Of a stretch of DNA of 64,000 bases, positions 1 through 8,570 are shown in pieces (position 1 is the stretch's first letter; each line of letters begins with the position of its first letter). A program made the translations under genes and the position numbers. Below the pieces are notes generated by a model. The model ran no database searches. It was given only the letters and a program-made list of their open reading frames with translations, and was not told where the DNA came from. The DNA comes from Advenella mandrilli. GTDB lineage: Bacteria; Pseudomonadota; Gammaproteobacteria; Burkholderiales; Burkholderiaceae_B. Location of the stretch: positions 62,001 to 126,000 of the forward strand of contig NZ_JAENGP010000010.1 in the NCBI RefSeq assembly GCF_016595155.1, written 5' to 3'.

Positions 1-746
1 GCCACGGAAACCCCCAGGGTTGCCGGTCCCATTTGCTTGACAATACGTCGCACGACCGGATCTTGCCAGGCCAGGCTGACGTTAAATGACAGACGCGGTA
101 CCAAACCCAGTTTGGCCAGGGCCAGCCACTGTATGGTTAGCTGGGCAATGCCACCGACCATGACACCTGCCGCAAGGGCATAAATGGGGGTTGAAAAGAA
201 GCCGGTTAAAAACAGGCTGGCCAGAATCATGGCGATATTCAGCAACACGGGCGTAAAGGCCGGGATGGCAAATTTACGCCAGGTATTAAGGACCCCCGAG
301 GCAAAGGCCACCAGTGACATGCATAAAATATAGGGAAACATGACACGGGTCATCCAGGTGGCCGCTTCAAAGGCGGTCTGGTTTTCGGGGCGGGTCATGC
401 CCGAGGCCATCGCTGCGACAATCCAGGGCGTGGCGATCATGCCGAGTAAGGTGACCAGCATAAGGGCAACCGTTAGAAGCGTGGCAACATGATCAAGCAG
501 TACTTTTACTTTTTCTTCGGAGTGATTGTTGCGTGCTTCACCAAGGATGGGTACAAAAGCCTGGGCAAAGGCACCTTCGGCAAACAGGCGACGCAGCAGA
601 TTGGGGATGCGAAAGGCAACCCAGAAAGCATCGGTCATGGCGCTGGCTCCAAATGTTCTTGCAATCAGGACATCTCTGGCCAGCCCGGTGATGCGGGATA
701 AAAGAGTAAGGCCACTGATGGTTGCGGCAGAACGAAGTAAGCTCAT
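1..746 (-). CDS. murJ: MurJ lipid II flippase, 3' end outside window
   Basis: Reading the minus strand from the ATG at 746 gives an open frame to the window edge, about 248 residues. It begins MSLLRSAATISGLTLLSRIT and continues with ARDVLIARTFGASAMTDAF, the N-terminal signature of the MurJ/MviN family. Several hydrophobic segments follow, for example around HVATLLTVALMLVTLLGMIA. MurJ is an inner-membrane protein of the MOP exporter superfamily that flips lipid II to the periplasm for peptidoglycan synthesis. Full-length members have about 500-530 residues and 14 membrane segments, so roughly half is seen here. No damage is visible in the part present. It is the last gene of a minus-strand block and stands alone, with about 90 bases to the SDR gene. 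Confidence 0.93.
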   Translation of the reverse strand, partial: MSLLRSAATISGLTLLSRITGLARDVLIARTFGASAMTDAFWVAFRIPNLLRRLFAEGAFAQAFVPILGEARNNHSEEKVKVLLDHVATLLTVALMLVTLLGMIATPWIVAAMASGMTRPENQTAFEAATWMTRVMFPYILCMSLVAFASGVLNTWRKFAIPAFTPVLLNIAMILASLFLTGFFSTPIYALAAGVMVGGIAQLTIQWLALAKLGLVPRLSFNVSLAWQDPVVRRIVKQMGPATLGVSV

Positions 747-838
747 GATTCAATAAAAAGAAAGGTTAAAAAAATTAGCGCCCGTAAAGCCAATGATAGG
801 ACATTGTAGCGGGCGCTAATTGTGCTTCTTGTAAAAGA

Positions 839-1597
839 TTATTTTGGCTGCAGGCGAATGGCCCCGTCAAGGCGAATGGTTTCACCGTTAATCATTTCAT
901 TGGTAATGATGCTGTAGACCAATTTTGAATAGTCTTCGGGGGTACCCAGGCGCGAAGGAAACGGGATATTTGCAGCCAGGGAGTCCTGGACTTCCTGTGG
1001 CATGCCAAACATCATGGGTGTACCGAAAATGCCAGGGGCAATGGTGTTGCAGCGAATGCCAGAACGGGCCAGATCACGGGCGACAGGCAGTGTCATGCCC
1101 ACCACGCCGCCTTTTGAGGCGGAATAGGCCGCCTGGCCAATTTGGCCTTCGTAGGCAGCTACCGATGCGGTATTGATAATCACACCCCGTTCGCCAGTGG
1201 CTTCGGGAGTGTTTTTTTCCATGGCCGCGGCAGCCAGACGCAACATGTTGAATGAACCAATCAGGTTGATACTAATGACTTTCTGGAATAACTCAAGGGA
1301 ATGGGCACCCTGTTTACCGACGGTACGGGAGGCCGGTGCGATACCGGCGCAATTAACCAGGCCAAACAAGGGGCCCAGCTCGGTGGCTGCCGTAATAACA
1401 GCCTGTGCGTCGGTTTCGTTAGTGACATCGCAATGAACATATTTTTGGTTCAGTTCGGTGGCGATTTGCTGGCCTGCTTCATCTTGCAGGTCGGCAATGA
1501 CAACCTTGGCACCATTTTTAACCAGCATTCTGGCAGTACCGGCACCTAGGCCAGAGGCGCCGCCGGTAACAATGAAAACTTTTCCTTGAATATCCAT
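839..1597 (-). CDS. SDR-family 3-hydroxyacyl-CoA dehydrogenase (type II / HSD17B10-like)
   Basis: This 252-residue protein is a classical short-chain dehydrogenase. The nucleotide-binding loop TGGASGLG lies at about 12-19, the acidic residue after beta-2 (VVIADL) favours NAD, NCAG lies at about 82-85, and the catalytic Ser (NTASVAA) and YSASK follow. The overall pattern, with LARSGIRCNTIAPGIFGTPM and a C-terminal RLDGAIRL, fits the type II 3-hydroxyacyl-CoA dehydrogenases that oxidise short-chain or branched 3-hydroxyacyl-CoA. A ribosome binding site (AGGAGA) stands 7 bases before the ATG. The substrate cannot be fixed from sequence, and a related ketoreductase role is possible. It lies 18 bases downstream of adk on the same strand, so they may share a transcript. 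Confidence 0.85.
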   Translation of the reverse strand: MDIQGKVFIVTGGASGLGAGTARMLVKNGAKVVIADLQDEAGQQIATELNQKYVHCDVTNETDAQAVITAATELGPLFGLVNCAGIAPASRTVGKQGAHSLELFQKVISINLIGSFNMLRLAAAAMEKNTPEATGERGVIINTASVAAYEGQIGQAAYSASKGGVVGMTLPVARDLARSGIRCNTIAPGIFGTPMMFGMPQEVQDSLAANIPFPSRLGTPEDYSKLVYSIITNEMINGETIRLDGAIRLQPK

Positions 1598-1615
1598 ATG
1601 TCTTCTCCTGATTGA

Positions 1616-2272
1616 TTATTTGGACAATGCGTCTTGTATGCGTTTTGTAATTTCGTCTACTTTGCCCAAGCCGGATACCTTGACATATTTTGGTGCTTTG
1701 GGATCATTCTGGGCAGCCCAGCCTGAGTAGTAGTCGACCAGGGGACGCGTTTGGTTCCGGTAGACTTCGAGGCGTTTTTTAACGGTTTCTTCCTGGTCAT
1801 CATCGCGCTGAACCAGGGGCTCACCGGTGATGTCGTCTTTTCCTTCCACTTTGGGCGGATTGAATTTGGTATGGTAAGAACGGCCGCTGGCAGGATGAAT
1901 GCGACGCCCGCTCATGCGCTCGATGATGTCTTCTTCTGGAACATCAATTTCAATCACGTAATCAAGATTGATATTGGCTGATTTCAAGGCATCGGCCTGG
2001 GGAATGGTGCGTGGGAAGCCGTCAAACAAATAGCCATTTTCGCAGTCATTTTCTTGCAGGCGGTCTTTAACCAGCCGGATGATAATGTCATCGGAAACCA
2101 GTCCGCCATTATCCATGATTTGTTTGGCTTCCAGGCCAACGGGAGTTTGGGCCTTAACCGCGGCACGCAACATGTCACCGGTGGAAATTTGGGGAACGGA
2201 ATATTCCTGGGTGATAAAGCTGGCTTGAGTGCCTTTGCCGGCACCAGGTGGCCCTAACAGTATTAAGCGCAT
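1616..2272 (-). CDS. adk: Adenylate kinase
   Basis: At 218 residues this is the long bacterial form of adenylate kinase, which interconverts ATP + AMP and 2 ADP in the cytoplasm. The P-loop GPPGAGKGT lies at 7-15, STGDMLR is the AMP-binding segment, and DGFPRT follows. The LID domain runs from [13 protein letters not shown] through the [13 protein letters not shown] stretch. The LID lacks the four zinc cysteines seen in Gram-positive enzymes, as is usual for proteobacteria. AGGAGGG precedes the ATG at 2272. An AT-rich gap of about 70 bases separates it from kdsB upstream. The gene is complete and ordinary. Confidence 0.97.
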   Translation of the reverse strand: MRLILLGPPGAGKGTQASFITQEYSVPQISTGDMLRAAVKAQTPVGLEAKQIMDNGGLVSDDIIIRLVKDRLQENDCENGYLFDGFPRTIPQADALKSANINLDYVIEIDVPEEDIIERMSGRRIHPASGRSYHTKFNPPKVEGKDDITGEPLVQRDDDQEETVKKRLEVYRNQTRPLVDYYSGWAAQNDPKAPKYVKVSGLGKVDEITKRIQDALSK

Positions 2273-2345
2273 GAATCCCTCCTGGGTAAAAAATATATTA
2301 GTATATAAATAAATGAGTGTATTTTATATGATGCATTGCAAAAAG

Positions 2346-3110
2346 TTACCGGTTTTCCAGAAAATTTCTAACTCTTTCCAGATCTTCCGGTGTGTCTACG
2401 CCGGCTAAAGGAGCCTGGCGGGTTTGCAAGACGTAAATTTTGTGTCCATGCTCAAGTGCTCTTAGCTGTTCCAGCGCTTCGGTTGTTTCAAGCGTGCCTT
2501 GCGCAAGCAATGGAAATTGCTTCAGAAAAAATGAACGATAGGCATACATGCCAATATGGTGCAATGCAGAAAAAGAGGGGGGTAACTGTGAGCGATCCTG
2601 GTTGAAAGCATCACGTGCCCAGGGAATGGGCGCTCTTGAAAAATAAATGGCAAAACCCTTGGTATCACGCACCACCTTGACAATATTCGGATTGAAAAAA
2701 TGTTCGCTGCTACTGATAGGGTAAGCGCAGGTGGCAATGGATGCGTCGGGGTGAGTGGCCAGGGCATGGGCAGTCTGATTGATCAGTCCAGGATCAATCA
2801 GGGGCTCGTCTCCTTGGACATTAACGACAATTTGTGCGTGGTCAAAGCCCAGGGTGTTGGCTACCTCTGCCAGCCGGTCGGTGCCCGATGGATGGTCTTC
2901 CCGGGTAAGTAGGGTTTCAAAGCCATGCTGATGTGCGCAATCTGCTATTTGCCGGTCATCGGTTGCAATAATGACACGGCTGGCTTCGGAAGCCCGGGCA
3001 CGTTCTGCAGTATGAATGACAAGGGGTTTGCCAGCGATATCGGCCAGCATTTTGCCGGGCAGACGGGTAGAAGCTGCGCGTGCAGGGATGACAGCAATAA
3101 AGTCGGTCAT
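2346..3110 (-). CDS. kdsB: 3-deoxy-manno-octulosonate cytidylyltransferase (CMP-KDO synthetase)
   Basis: KdsB activates KDO with CTP before it is added to lipid A. The 254-residue protein opens with IPARAASTRLPGKML, the nucleotide-binding loop of the family, and has VNVQGDEPLI and YAYRSFFLKQF further on, all expected. Length is normal (E. coli 248). Its ATG overlaps the stop of the Trm112-like gene by one base (TAATG), so translation is probably coupled. Together with that gene and lpxK it forms a lipopolysaccharide-precursor operon, an order common in beta- and gammaproteobacteria. Confidence 0.96.
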   Translation of the reverse strand: MTDFIAVIPARAASTRLPGKMLADIAGKPLVIHTAERARASEASRVIIATDDRQIADCAHQHGFETLLTREDHPSGTDRLAEVANTLGFDHAQIVVNVQGDEPLIDPGLINQTAHALATHPDASIATCAYPISSSEHFFNPNIVKVVRDTKGFAIYFSRAPIPWARDAFNQDRSQLPPSFSALHHIGMYAYRSFFLKQFPLLAQGTLETTEALEQLRALEHGHKIYVLQTRQAPLAGVDTPEDLERVRNFLENR

Positions 3111-3295
3111 TATGAAGCGGGCTGGTCTGGTTCTGAAAGGGCGCGGGCTTCGCTGGGCAGCATAATGGGTATGCCATCGCGAATCGGGTAAGCCTGTTTA
3201 TCGTTTTCGCAGATGAGTTCCTGCGCTTTAGGGTCGTGCTTCAAGGGCCCCTTGCAAACGGGACAAACCAGTTTATCTAATGGAGATTTTTTCAT
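3110..3295 (-). CDS. Trm112-like zinc-ribbon protein (YcaR family)
   Basis: This 61-residue protein contains [11 protein letters not shown] near the N-terminus and [20 protein letters not shown], the YcaR/Trm112-like pattern. Only the first CxxC pair of cysteines plus one later Cys is present, so zinc binding is not certain. Homologues usually lie between lpxK and kdsB, as here. The bacterial role is not well defined; eukaryotic Trm112 is a methyltransferase partner. It lies 20 bases after lpxK and overlaps kdsB by one base. Confidence 0.88.
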   Translation of the reverse strand: MKKSPLDKLVCPVCKGPLKHDPKAQELICENDKQAYPIRDGIPIMLPSEARALSEPDQPAS

Positions 3296-3315
3296 TTTAT
3301 TGCTTGAATTATTGG

Positions 3316-4374
3316 TTAATTCGAAGAGTATAACGGCAACTGACGGATTTTTTCTTCAATTAGATCAAAAAAATGTGGATTCGAAAAGTGTGGTTCAACG
3401 TTTACGGTCCATATGCGGCTGTCTGTCAGTACACGGCATTTACTGGCATCTTTGCTGGTCATCAGGATAATCTCTGCATTGATTGCCTTGAAATCATTGG
3501 CCGTATAAGCATAATGATCGGGAAAAGGGATGGTTTGGGAGATTGTTAGCTGAAGCTGCTCCAGTGTGGCAAAAAAACGATCTGGCTGGCCGATTCCTGC
3601 AAGGGCGGCCATGGGTTGGTTTTTATGTTCTTCGATGAATTTTTGGGCCGTAATGGTTTGGCCCGTGACCAGGTGCGTCAGGGATACCGGTTCCAGGGAC
3701 ATGGCAATTTCATGCGCGAATTCAGCCTGAAAGTTGTTCAGGGGCGTGGATTTGAGGTTGGTGATAATAAAATCAACCTGCTTCAGCCGGCTTGTCGGCT
3801 CACGCAAGGGGCCTGCTGGCAAAAGTTTGCCATTACCGGTCCGGCGGTTGTCCTGCACGACAATCTCAATATCTCTTTGCAATTTCAGGTGCTGAAGCCC
3901 ATCGTCAGAAATAACGATATCGGTTGCCGGCCAGGTGGCAAGCAGTTTTTCAACTGCCCGCTGTCTTTGTGGATGTACACTGATAGGGACGTGTCTTGCT
4001 ATCAGACTGGGTTCATCACCCATTTGGCTGGCGCTGGCATCGGCACCAAAAGCCGTGCGGGCTTCGGGGCCAATATTTACCCCATAACCGCGGCTGATAA
4101 CGCCGGGTGTAAAGCCTTTTTTTCTTAAGGCCTGTACCAAGGCGATAACAAGCGGTGTTTTTCCGGTGCCGCCAACATAAATATTGCCTACAATGATAAC
4201 TGGGCAAGGGGCACGGTATACTGTCTTCAGTTTTGTGCGGTACAAATATGACTTTGCGGCAACCCACAAATAAGCCAGCCAGGAAAAAGGCGTAAGCAGG
4301 GTCGAGAGCAGGCCTCCTTGGTGCCATTGTTTTTGCAAGTATTGGGCAAATGCACCGGTGCGGGATTTTTTCAT
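3316..4374 (-). CDS. lpxK: Tetraacyldisaccharide 4'-kinase
   Basis: LpxK phosphorylates the 4' position of the lipid A disaccharide at the inner membrane. The Walker A motif sits in [14 protein letters not shown], and the next conserved block is ISRGYG. A hydrophobic helix near the N-terminus ([18 protein letters not shown]) is the expected membrane anchor. I start at the ATG at 4374 (MKKSRTGAF, 352 residues), which has AGGCA upstream. The frame is open to an ATG at 4431, but the extra 19 residues look unlike the family. It heads the lpxK-Trm112-kdsB operon on the minus strand. Confidence 0.93.
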   Translation of the reverse strand: MKKSRTGAFAQYLQKQWHQGGLLSTLLTPFSWLAYLWVAAKSYLYRTKLKTVYRAPCPVIIVGNIYVGGTGKTPLVIALVQALRKKGFTPGVISRGYGVNIGPEARTAFGADASASQMGDEPSLIARHVPISVHPQRQRAVEKLLATWPATDIVISDDGLQHLKLQRDIEIVVQDNRRTGNGKLLPAGPLREPTSRLKQVDFIITNLKSTPLNNFQAEFAHEIAMSLEPVSLTHLVTGQTITAQKFIEEHKNQPMAALAGIGQPDRFFATLEQLQLTISQTIPFPDHYAYTANDFKAINAEIILMTSKDASKCRVLTDSRIWTVNVEPHFSNPHFFDLIEEKIRQLPLYSSN

Positions 4375-4519
4375 ATAAGTTGCCTGGCTGGGTTTGGTTT
4401 GCATAAAGGGTAGATAGGGTACTGGAAACAAACCGATGATGGGCCAAAATTGTTTTCATGAGAATACGACAGTTTATAATTCCTTTTTTACAAAGGCAAT
4501 TGTAACTACCCACAAAATC

Positions 4520-4540
4520 TGTGGATAATTCTGTTGATAA
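4520..4540. promoter_or_regulatory. Two DnaA-box-like 9-mers between lpxK and xseA
   Basis: TGTGGATAA at 4520-4528 is a perfect match to the DnaA box TTATCCACA read on the other strand. TGTTGATAA at 4532-4540 differs by one base and lies 12 bases on in the same orientation. They sit in a 377-base gap between the divergent lpxK and xseA genes. The rest of the gap is AT-rich, with no gene I can support. Function is unproven: DnaA-mediated control of one of the flanking genes is possible, and chance cannot be excluded. Confidence 0.45.
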
Positions 4541-4751
4541 CCTAAGGAAGGACGTGTTTACACGCGTTGTACGTGGCTTTGCTTAATCATTGTGCAATTT
4601 AACTGAAATATTTAAAATCGTTTTATATCAATAAGTTAGTTGGTTTTCTTAATAATTTGCTTTATATATCAGTGCTAAAAGGCAGAATAATGAGCTAAGT
4701 TATTGATTTTCAAATTTTGTGGAAAGATTGGATCTGAACCACGCGAGAGAT

Positions 4752-6110
4752 ATGAGTTTTTCTGAAAATTTAACAAAATCCGTAACCGAAATTCTGAGCA
4801 TTTCCCAATTGAATCGTAGGGTTGGCATGCTTTTTGAACGGGAGCTTCCGGTGATGTGGATCCGGGGTGAAGTATCCAATTTTGTGCAGGCAACATCCGG
4901 GCATTGGTACTTCACGTTAAAAGATGAGCGTGCTGCCGTCAAAGGTGTCATGTTCAGGGGTAAGGCTGCTTCAACCGGATTCACGCCCCGCAGCGGAGAC
5001 AAGGTCGAGGTCCGGGCCAGGGTTTCTTTATATGAGCCACGCGGGGATTTCCAGCTTCAAGTGGATATGATGCGCAGGGCAGGGCAGGGTGATTTACACG
5101 AGGCTTTTTTGCGTATCAGGCAAAAACTGGAATCCGAGGGGCTGTTTGATCCGGCCCGAAAAAAAGATATCCCCCAGTTTCCCAAGGCTATCGGGGTGAT
5201 CACATCATTATCTGCCGCTGCCTTGCAGGATGTATTAACCGCATTGGCTCGCAGGGCACCTTATGTGCCGGTTATTATCTACCCCAGCCTGGTACAGGGG
5301 CAGGAAGCGCCAGCCTCTCTGATGGCCGCACTTGAACAGGCTGAGCAGCGTCAGGAAGTGGACGTGCTTTTGCTGGTTCGGGGTGGGGGCAGCATAGAAG
5401 ACTTATGGAGCTTTAACGACGAAGGGTTGGCCCGTCTTGTTGCCAGTTGCCGCATTCCCGTTATTAGTGGGGTGGGCCACGAAACAGACTTCACCATTGC
5501 CGATTTTGTGGCCGATTTGCGTGCGCCAACCCCAACGGCGGCTGCCGAGTTGGCCTGTGTGTCAGGGCAAGATCTGTCACGTCGCATCAAGCATGCCGTT
5601 AATGTCCTTAACCGGGTTCAGCAACGCCAGCTTGAAATGGCCGGTATGCGACTTGATAAGGCGGCAGCACGGCTGGTTTCGCCAGAGCAGTTGCTGCTTC
5701 GCTACGGACAGAAAAACAATTATTTGTTGCAGTCACTGGAAAAATCCTTGCGCCGGAAAAAAGAGGCCCTGCAAACCCGTGTCACATTACTGAACAATGC
5801 CTTGCAATACAATAAGCCTGATATTGCCAAAGAAAGGGTCAGGGTTAAGCAATATGCAAGCCGGCTCCAGCAACTCTGGTTGCTTCAAATTGGCAAACGT
5901 GTTGCCAGGCACGAAAAACTGGACAGCAATTTACGCAATATGAACCCGCGTGCCATCTTGGGTCGCGGTTTCTCGATTACCTATGATGAATTTGGTAATA
6001 TAGTAAGAGACCCTGCCAAACTTTGCGCCAATCAGACGTTGCGCCTGGAGTTGGAAAAAGGTATCCAAAATGTTGTGGTCATTAAAGACAATCCCCAGGG
6101 ATTGCTTTAA
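4752..6110 (+). CDS. xseA: Exodeoxyribonuclease VII large subunit
   Basis: XseA is the catalytic subunit of exonuclease VII, which degrades single-stranded DNA from both ends. From the ATG at 4752 it has 452 residues (E. coli 456). The N-terminal OB fold begins at [15 protein letters not shown] and contains [10 protein letters not shown] and FTLKD. The catalytic domain has [29 protein letters not shown] and [16 protein letters not shown], all diagnostic, and a long helical C-terminal part follows. An upstream GTG at 4719 is in frame, but the ATG is preferred because the family begins there. xseB is not adjacent. Confidence 0.96.
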   Translation: MSFSENLTKSVTEILSISQLNRRVGMLFERELPVMWIRGEVSNFVQATSGHWYFTLKDERAAVKGVMFRGKAASTGFTPRSGDKVEVRARVSLYEPRGDFQLQVDMMRRAGQGDLHEAFLRIRQKLESEGLFDPARKKDIPQFPKAIGVITSLSAAALQDVLTALARRAPYVPVIIYPSLVQGQEAPASLMAALEQAEQRQEVDVLLLVRGGGSIEDLWSFNDEGLARLVASCRIPVISGVGHETDFTIADFVADLRAPTPTAAAELACVSGQDLSRRIKHAVNVLNRVQQRQLEMAGMRLDKAAARLVSPEQLLLRYGQKNNYLLQSLEKSLRRKKEALQTRVTLLNNALQYNKPDIAKERVRVKQYASRLQQLWLLQIGKRVARHEKLDSNLRNMNPRAILGRGFSITYDEFGNIVRDPAKLCANQTLRLELEKGIQNVVVIKDNPQGLL

Positions 6111-6144
6111 GATCATATTTTTTTACAAAAAGGAAGGAAGAAAA

Positions 6145-6723
6145 ATGGCACATACATTACCTGCTTTGCCGTACGCACTAGATGCACTGGCCCCACACAT
6201 TTCCCAGGAAACACTCGAGTTTCACTACGGTAAGCACCATCAGACATACGTGACCAACCTGAACAACTTAATTGCAGGCACCGAGTTTGAAAGCGCAAGC
6301 CTTGAAGATATCATCAAGAAGTCCTCAGGCGGTGTATTTAACAATGCTGCCCAAGTCTGGAATCACACGTTCTACTGGAACAGCCTGTCTCCCAATGGTG
6401 GCGGCGAGCCAACGGGTGCCCTGCTGGAAGCCATCAATGCAAAATGGGGCAGTGTTGCCGCATTCAAAGAAGCCTTTAACAAATCGGCAGCTGGCAACTT
6501 TGGTTCAGGCTGGACATGGCTGGTTAAAAAAGAAGACGGTACGCTGGATATCGTTAATACCAGTAATGCGGCAACCCCATTGACCGGTGCTGACAAGGCC
6601 CTGCTTACCTGTGACGTATGGGAGCATGCGTACTATATTGACTACCGCAATGCCCGTCCCAAGTATCTGGAAACATTCTGGAATATCGTAAACTGGGATT
6701 TTGCGGCAGCCAACCTGGCTTAA
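6145..6723 (+). CDS. sodB: Superoxide dismutase [Fe]
   Basis: This cytoplasmic enzyme dismutates superoxide. The 192-residue protein begins [20 protein letters not shown]. Metal ligands are visible as His27, His74 ([11 protein letters not shown]), Asp157 and His161 ([14 protein letters not shown]). Gln70 in AAQVWNH is the Fe-type second-sphere residue, so iron rather than manganese is expected. AAGGAAG lies 7 bases before the ATG at 6145. The frame is open further upstream into xseA, but that extension is spurious. A rho-independent terminator follows the gene. Confidence 0.96.
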   Translation: MAHTLPALPYALDALAPHISQETLEFHYGKHHQTYVTNLNNLIAGTEFESASLEDIIKKSSGGVFNNAAQVWNHTFYWNSLSPNGGGEPTGALLEAINAKWGSVAAFKEAFNKSAAGNFGSGWTWLVKKEDGTLDIVNTSNAATPLTGADKALLTCDVWEHAYYIDYRNARPKYLETFWNIVNWDFAAANLA

Positions 6724-6764
6724 ATCCCGTATAGTCATAAAAACCGGTCATACAGGTCGGTCAG

Positions 6765-6808
6765 AAACCCTCAGCCATTGGTTGCGAAACCAGTAACTGG
6801 GGGTTTTT
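6765..6808 (+). terminator. Intrinsic terminator after sodB
   Basis: AAACCCTCAG (6765-6774) pairs with CTGGGGGTTT (6797-6806), and an inner GGTT/AACC stem adds to it. The arm runs into a T-rich tail. It lies about 40 bases past the sodB stop and may also serve the convergent lipoprotein gene. Confidence 0.8.
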
Positions 6809-6828
6809 ATTTATTTAAGGTTTAAAGC

Positions 6829-7170
6829 TTAAATACAGTCTTTGACCATTTGCATAATTTGCGGGTTGGAATCAGGCCTGGCAACAAGCTTGACCTGCGC
6901 AGTAAGCAGGGTACCGGATTCTATATGCGCCTGAGCGATATCAGTGTCGGAGCCCGGAATAGTGACAATATAAAAATTAGTGGTTAGTCGTTGGATTTTT
7001 GCCGCTGGATACATGGACTTCCAGTTTTCATGAATGCAAGTTGCCGCCCGTATGGGGGTTTTGCCAGAACTGTTGTTAATGCCGGTGGGGGCAAGGGAAG
7101 ACGTGTTGCTGGAAACGGTGCAGGCACTTAAAAAAATGCCGGTAAATAAAGCTGCGTAAACCATTTTCAT
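6829..7170 (-). CDS. Small predicted lipoprotein, function unknown
   Basis: This 113-residue protein has a lipoprotein signal peptide: Lys at position 2, a hydrophobic stretch, and the lipobox LSAC with Cys17 as the lipid-modified residue. After a Ser/Asn-rich linker comes a compact domain (TCIHENWKSMYPAAKIQRL, then QVKLVARPDS and MVKDCI at the end). Two later cysteines might form a disulfide. I do not recognise the family. It is convergent with sodB and lies 44 bases downstream of the DUF192 gene on the same strand. Confidence 0.75.
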   Translation of the reverse strand: MKMVYAALFTGIFLSACTVSSNTSSLAPTGINNSSGKTPIRAATCIHENWKSMYPAAKIQRLTTNFYIVTIPGSDTDIAQAHIESGTLLTAQVKLVARPDSNPQIMQMVKDCI

Positions 7171-7214
7171 GGGAAAATCCTTAATGCTTGGCCAATACGG
7201 GATATTAATATTAA

Positions 7215-7706
7215 TTAATAAGGCAAGAAACGTATGATATCCTTTTCCTTGACATTGTACTCTCTGAACCAGTGCCGGTTCATTTCCAGCGCGTATTTTG
7301 CCGGGCCCGCCGAGCAGTGACTGTCCTCGCGCAGCGGCAGCATTTCATGGAAATTCAGAATTTGTCCCTGTTCATCGATAAAGGCAATGGCCAACGGGAT
7401 GTATGTGTTGCGCATCCAGAAACACAGCGGCTGGCTTTCTTCGAATACAAATAACATACCGTGATTGGGTGGCATTTCCTGGCGATACATGAGTCCTTTC
7501 GTGCGTGTTTCAGGTGTATCGGCTATTTCGGCGGTAATGTTAATGTTATTGATGGAAAGGTTGCGCGTTTTCAGGAGCGTGGTATTTTCAGCACGACTGG
7601 CTGAAACTGGCACAAGAAAAGCGCATAGTGCCAAGATAAGGCAAAAATTAGATTTAATAATGGATTTAATGGGACATTGCTGCCCCATTAATTTGAAACG
7701 TTGCAT
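7215..7706 (-). CDS. DUF192 family secreted protein
   Basis: The 163-residue protein has a hydrophobic export signal at about 15-38 (NFCLILALCAFLVPVSASRA), then one DUF192 domain. The family core is clear: TKGLMYRQEMP, HGMLFVFEESQPLCFWMRNTYIPLAIAFID, and the C-terminal ALEMNRHWF. DUF192 proteins are small periplasmic or extracellular beta-barrels of unknown biochemical function. The first ATG (7706) lacks a strong ribosome site, and an internal ATG at 7688 is an alternative. It lies 14 bases after the cold-shock gene on the same strand. Confidence 0.88.
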   Translation of the reverse strand: MQRFKLMGQQCPIKSIIKSNFCLILALCAFLVPVSASRAENTTLLKTRNLSINNINITAEIADTPETRTKGLMYRQEMPPNHGMLFVFEESQPLCFWMRNTYIPLAIAFIDEQGQILNFHEMLPLREDSHCSAGPAKYALEMNRHWFREYNVKEKDIIRFLPY

Positions 7707-7720
7707 TATGCGTGTCCGGG

Positions 7721-7966
7721 TTAGGCTTCAGTAATGCTTAAGGCTTGTTTGCCTTTTGGGCCTTGGGCAATTTCAAAAGAAACTTTTTGGCCTTCTTTAA
7801 GCGTTTTAAACCCATTCATTTGTATGGATGAGAAATGCGCAAAAAGATCTTCTCCACCACCGTCTGGGGTAATGAACCCAAAACCCTTGGCATCATTGAA
7901 CCACTTGACGGTTCCTGTTTGTTTTTGTCCGTCCCCTTGAACGATTGAATCTGTTATTTCTGACAT
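7721..7966 (-). CDS. Cold-shock domain protein (CspA family)
   Basis: From the ATG at 7966 the protein has 81 residues: a short acidic N-terminal tail (about 13 residues) and one cold-shock domain beginning [19 protein letters not shown]1 is KGFGFI and RNP2 is LFAHF, the nucleic-acid-binding strands that let these proteins melt RNA structure. AAAGG is spaced 9 bases before this ATG. The longer frame (ATG at 7996) reads through the leader and is less likely. The leader upstream contains two short hairpins. Confidence 0.92.
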   Translation of the reverse strand: MSEITDSIVQGDGQKQTGTVKWFNDAKGFGFITPDGGGEDLFAHFSSIQMNGFKTLKEGQKVSFEIAQGPKGKQALSITEA

Positions 7967-8000
7967 ATGCACTGCCTTTGATTGAAAATGATACATATTC

Positions 8001-8045
8001 GGATAATAAATAACCTTATCCTTTGTACACCTAAGCGGGGCTTAG
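8001..8045 (-). promoter_or_regulatory. Structured 5' leader of the cold-shock gene
   Basis: Two inverted repeats lie 35-79 bases before the csp start: GGATAA/TTATCC (8001-8006 and 8016-8021) and CTAAGC-GGG-GCTTAG (8031-8045). Neither has a T-tract, so they look like leader structure rather than terminators. Long folded leaders are known for cspA-type mRNAs. A temperature-sensing role here is inference. Confidence 0.4.
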
Positions 8046-8209
8046 CTATCCATTTACGCTAAAGTGTATCTAAATAATGCTTTTAAAGCGGTAGTCAGTC
8101 AATAGTGGAAATTACCGATTAGGTTCATTATTTGTATATAAGTGAAATAACAGGCAGAATCATGTTTACAATATTATTTTATTTGTACATGTTTTTTCAA
8201 GAGTAGATA

Positions 8210-8518
8210 ATGGGGCAACAATCTGGTCTTGTGACCGAGAAGCAAAAGGCAAAACTGGCACCACCACCTTTTTATCAGGTGCTATTGCTTAATGATGATT
8301 ACACGCCAATGGATTTTGTCATTTTGGTTTTACAAAAATTTTTTTCAAAATCTGAAGAAGATGCTACTTTAATTATGCTGAAAGTGCATCATGAAGGAAA
8401 GGCGGTTTGTGGCGTTTATCCCAAAGATGTCGCGGCAACCAAAGTGGCTATGGTGGCCCAGTATGCCCGTTCCAACCAGCACCCGTTACAGTGCATAATG
8501 GAACCTCTCGAGACATAA
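8210..8518 (+). CDS. clpS: ClpS adaptor of the ClpAP protease
   Basis: ClpS delivers N-degron substrates to ClpAP. The 102-residue protein has the family core [17 protein letters not shown], then the helix with VLQKFF and [15 protein letters not shown], which includes residues of the N-degron pocket. The N-terminal tail is longer and more charged than the core, as usual. It is followed after about 50 bases by clpA, the standard arrangement. Confidence 0.96.
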   Translation: MGQQSGLVTEKQKAKLAPPPFYQVLLLNDDYTPMDFVILVLQKFFSKSEEDATLIMLKVHHEGKAVCGVYPKDVAATKVAMVAQYARSNQHPLQCIMEPLET

Positions 8519-8570
8519 TGGGTCTACAGCTTGTAATGTTTGGCAGTTTAAGGAAGTATCGGAGGATGAT

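Noticed and set aside
3616-4128. 170-codon plus-strand ORF opposite lpxK
   Set aside because: It is antisense to the well-supported lpxK gene and has no family features or ribosome site.
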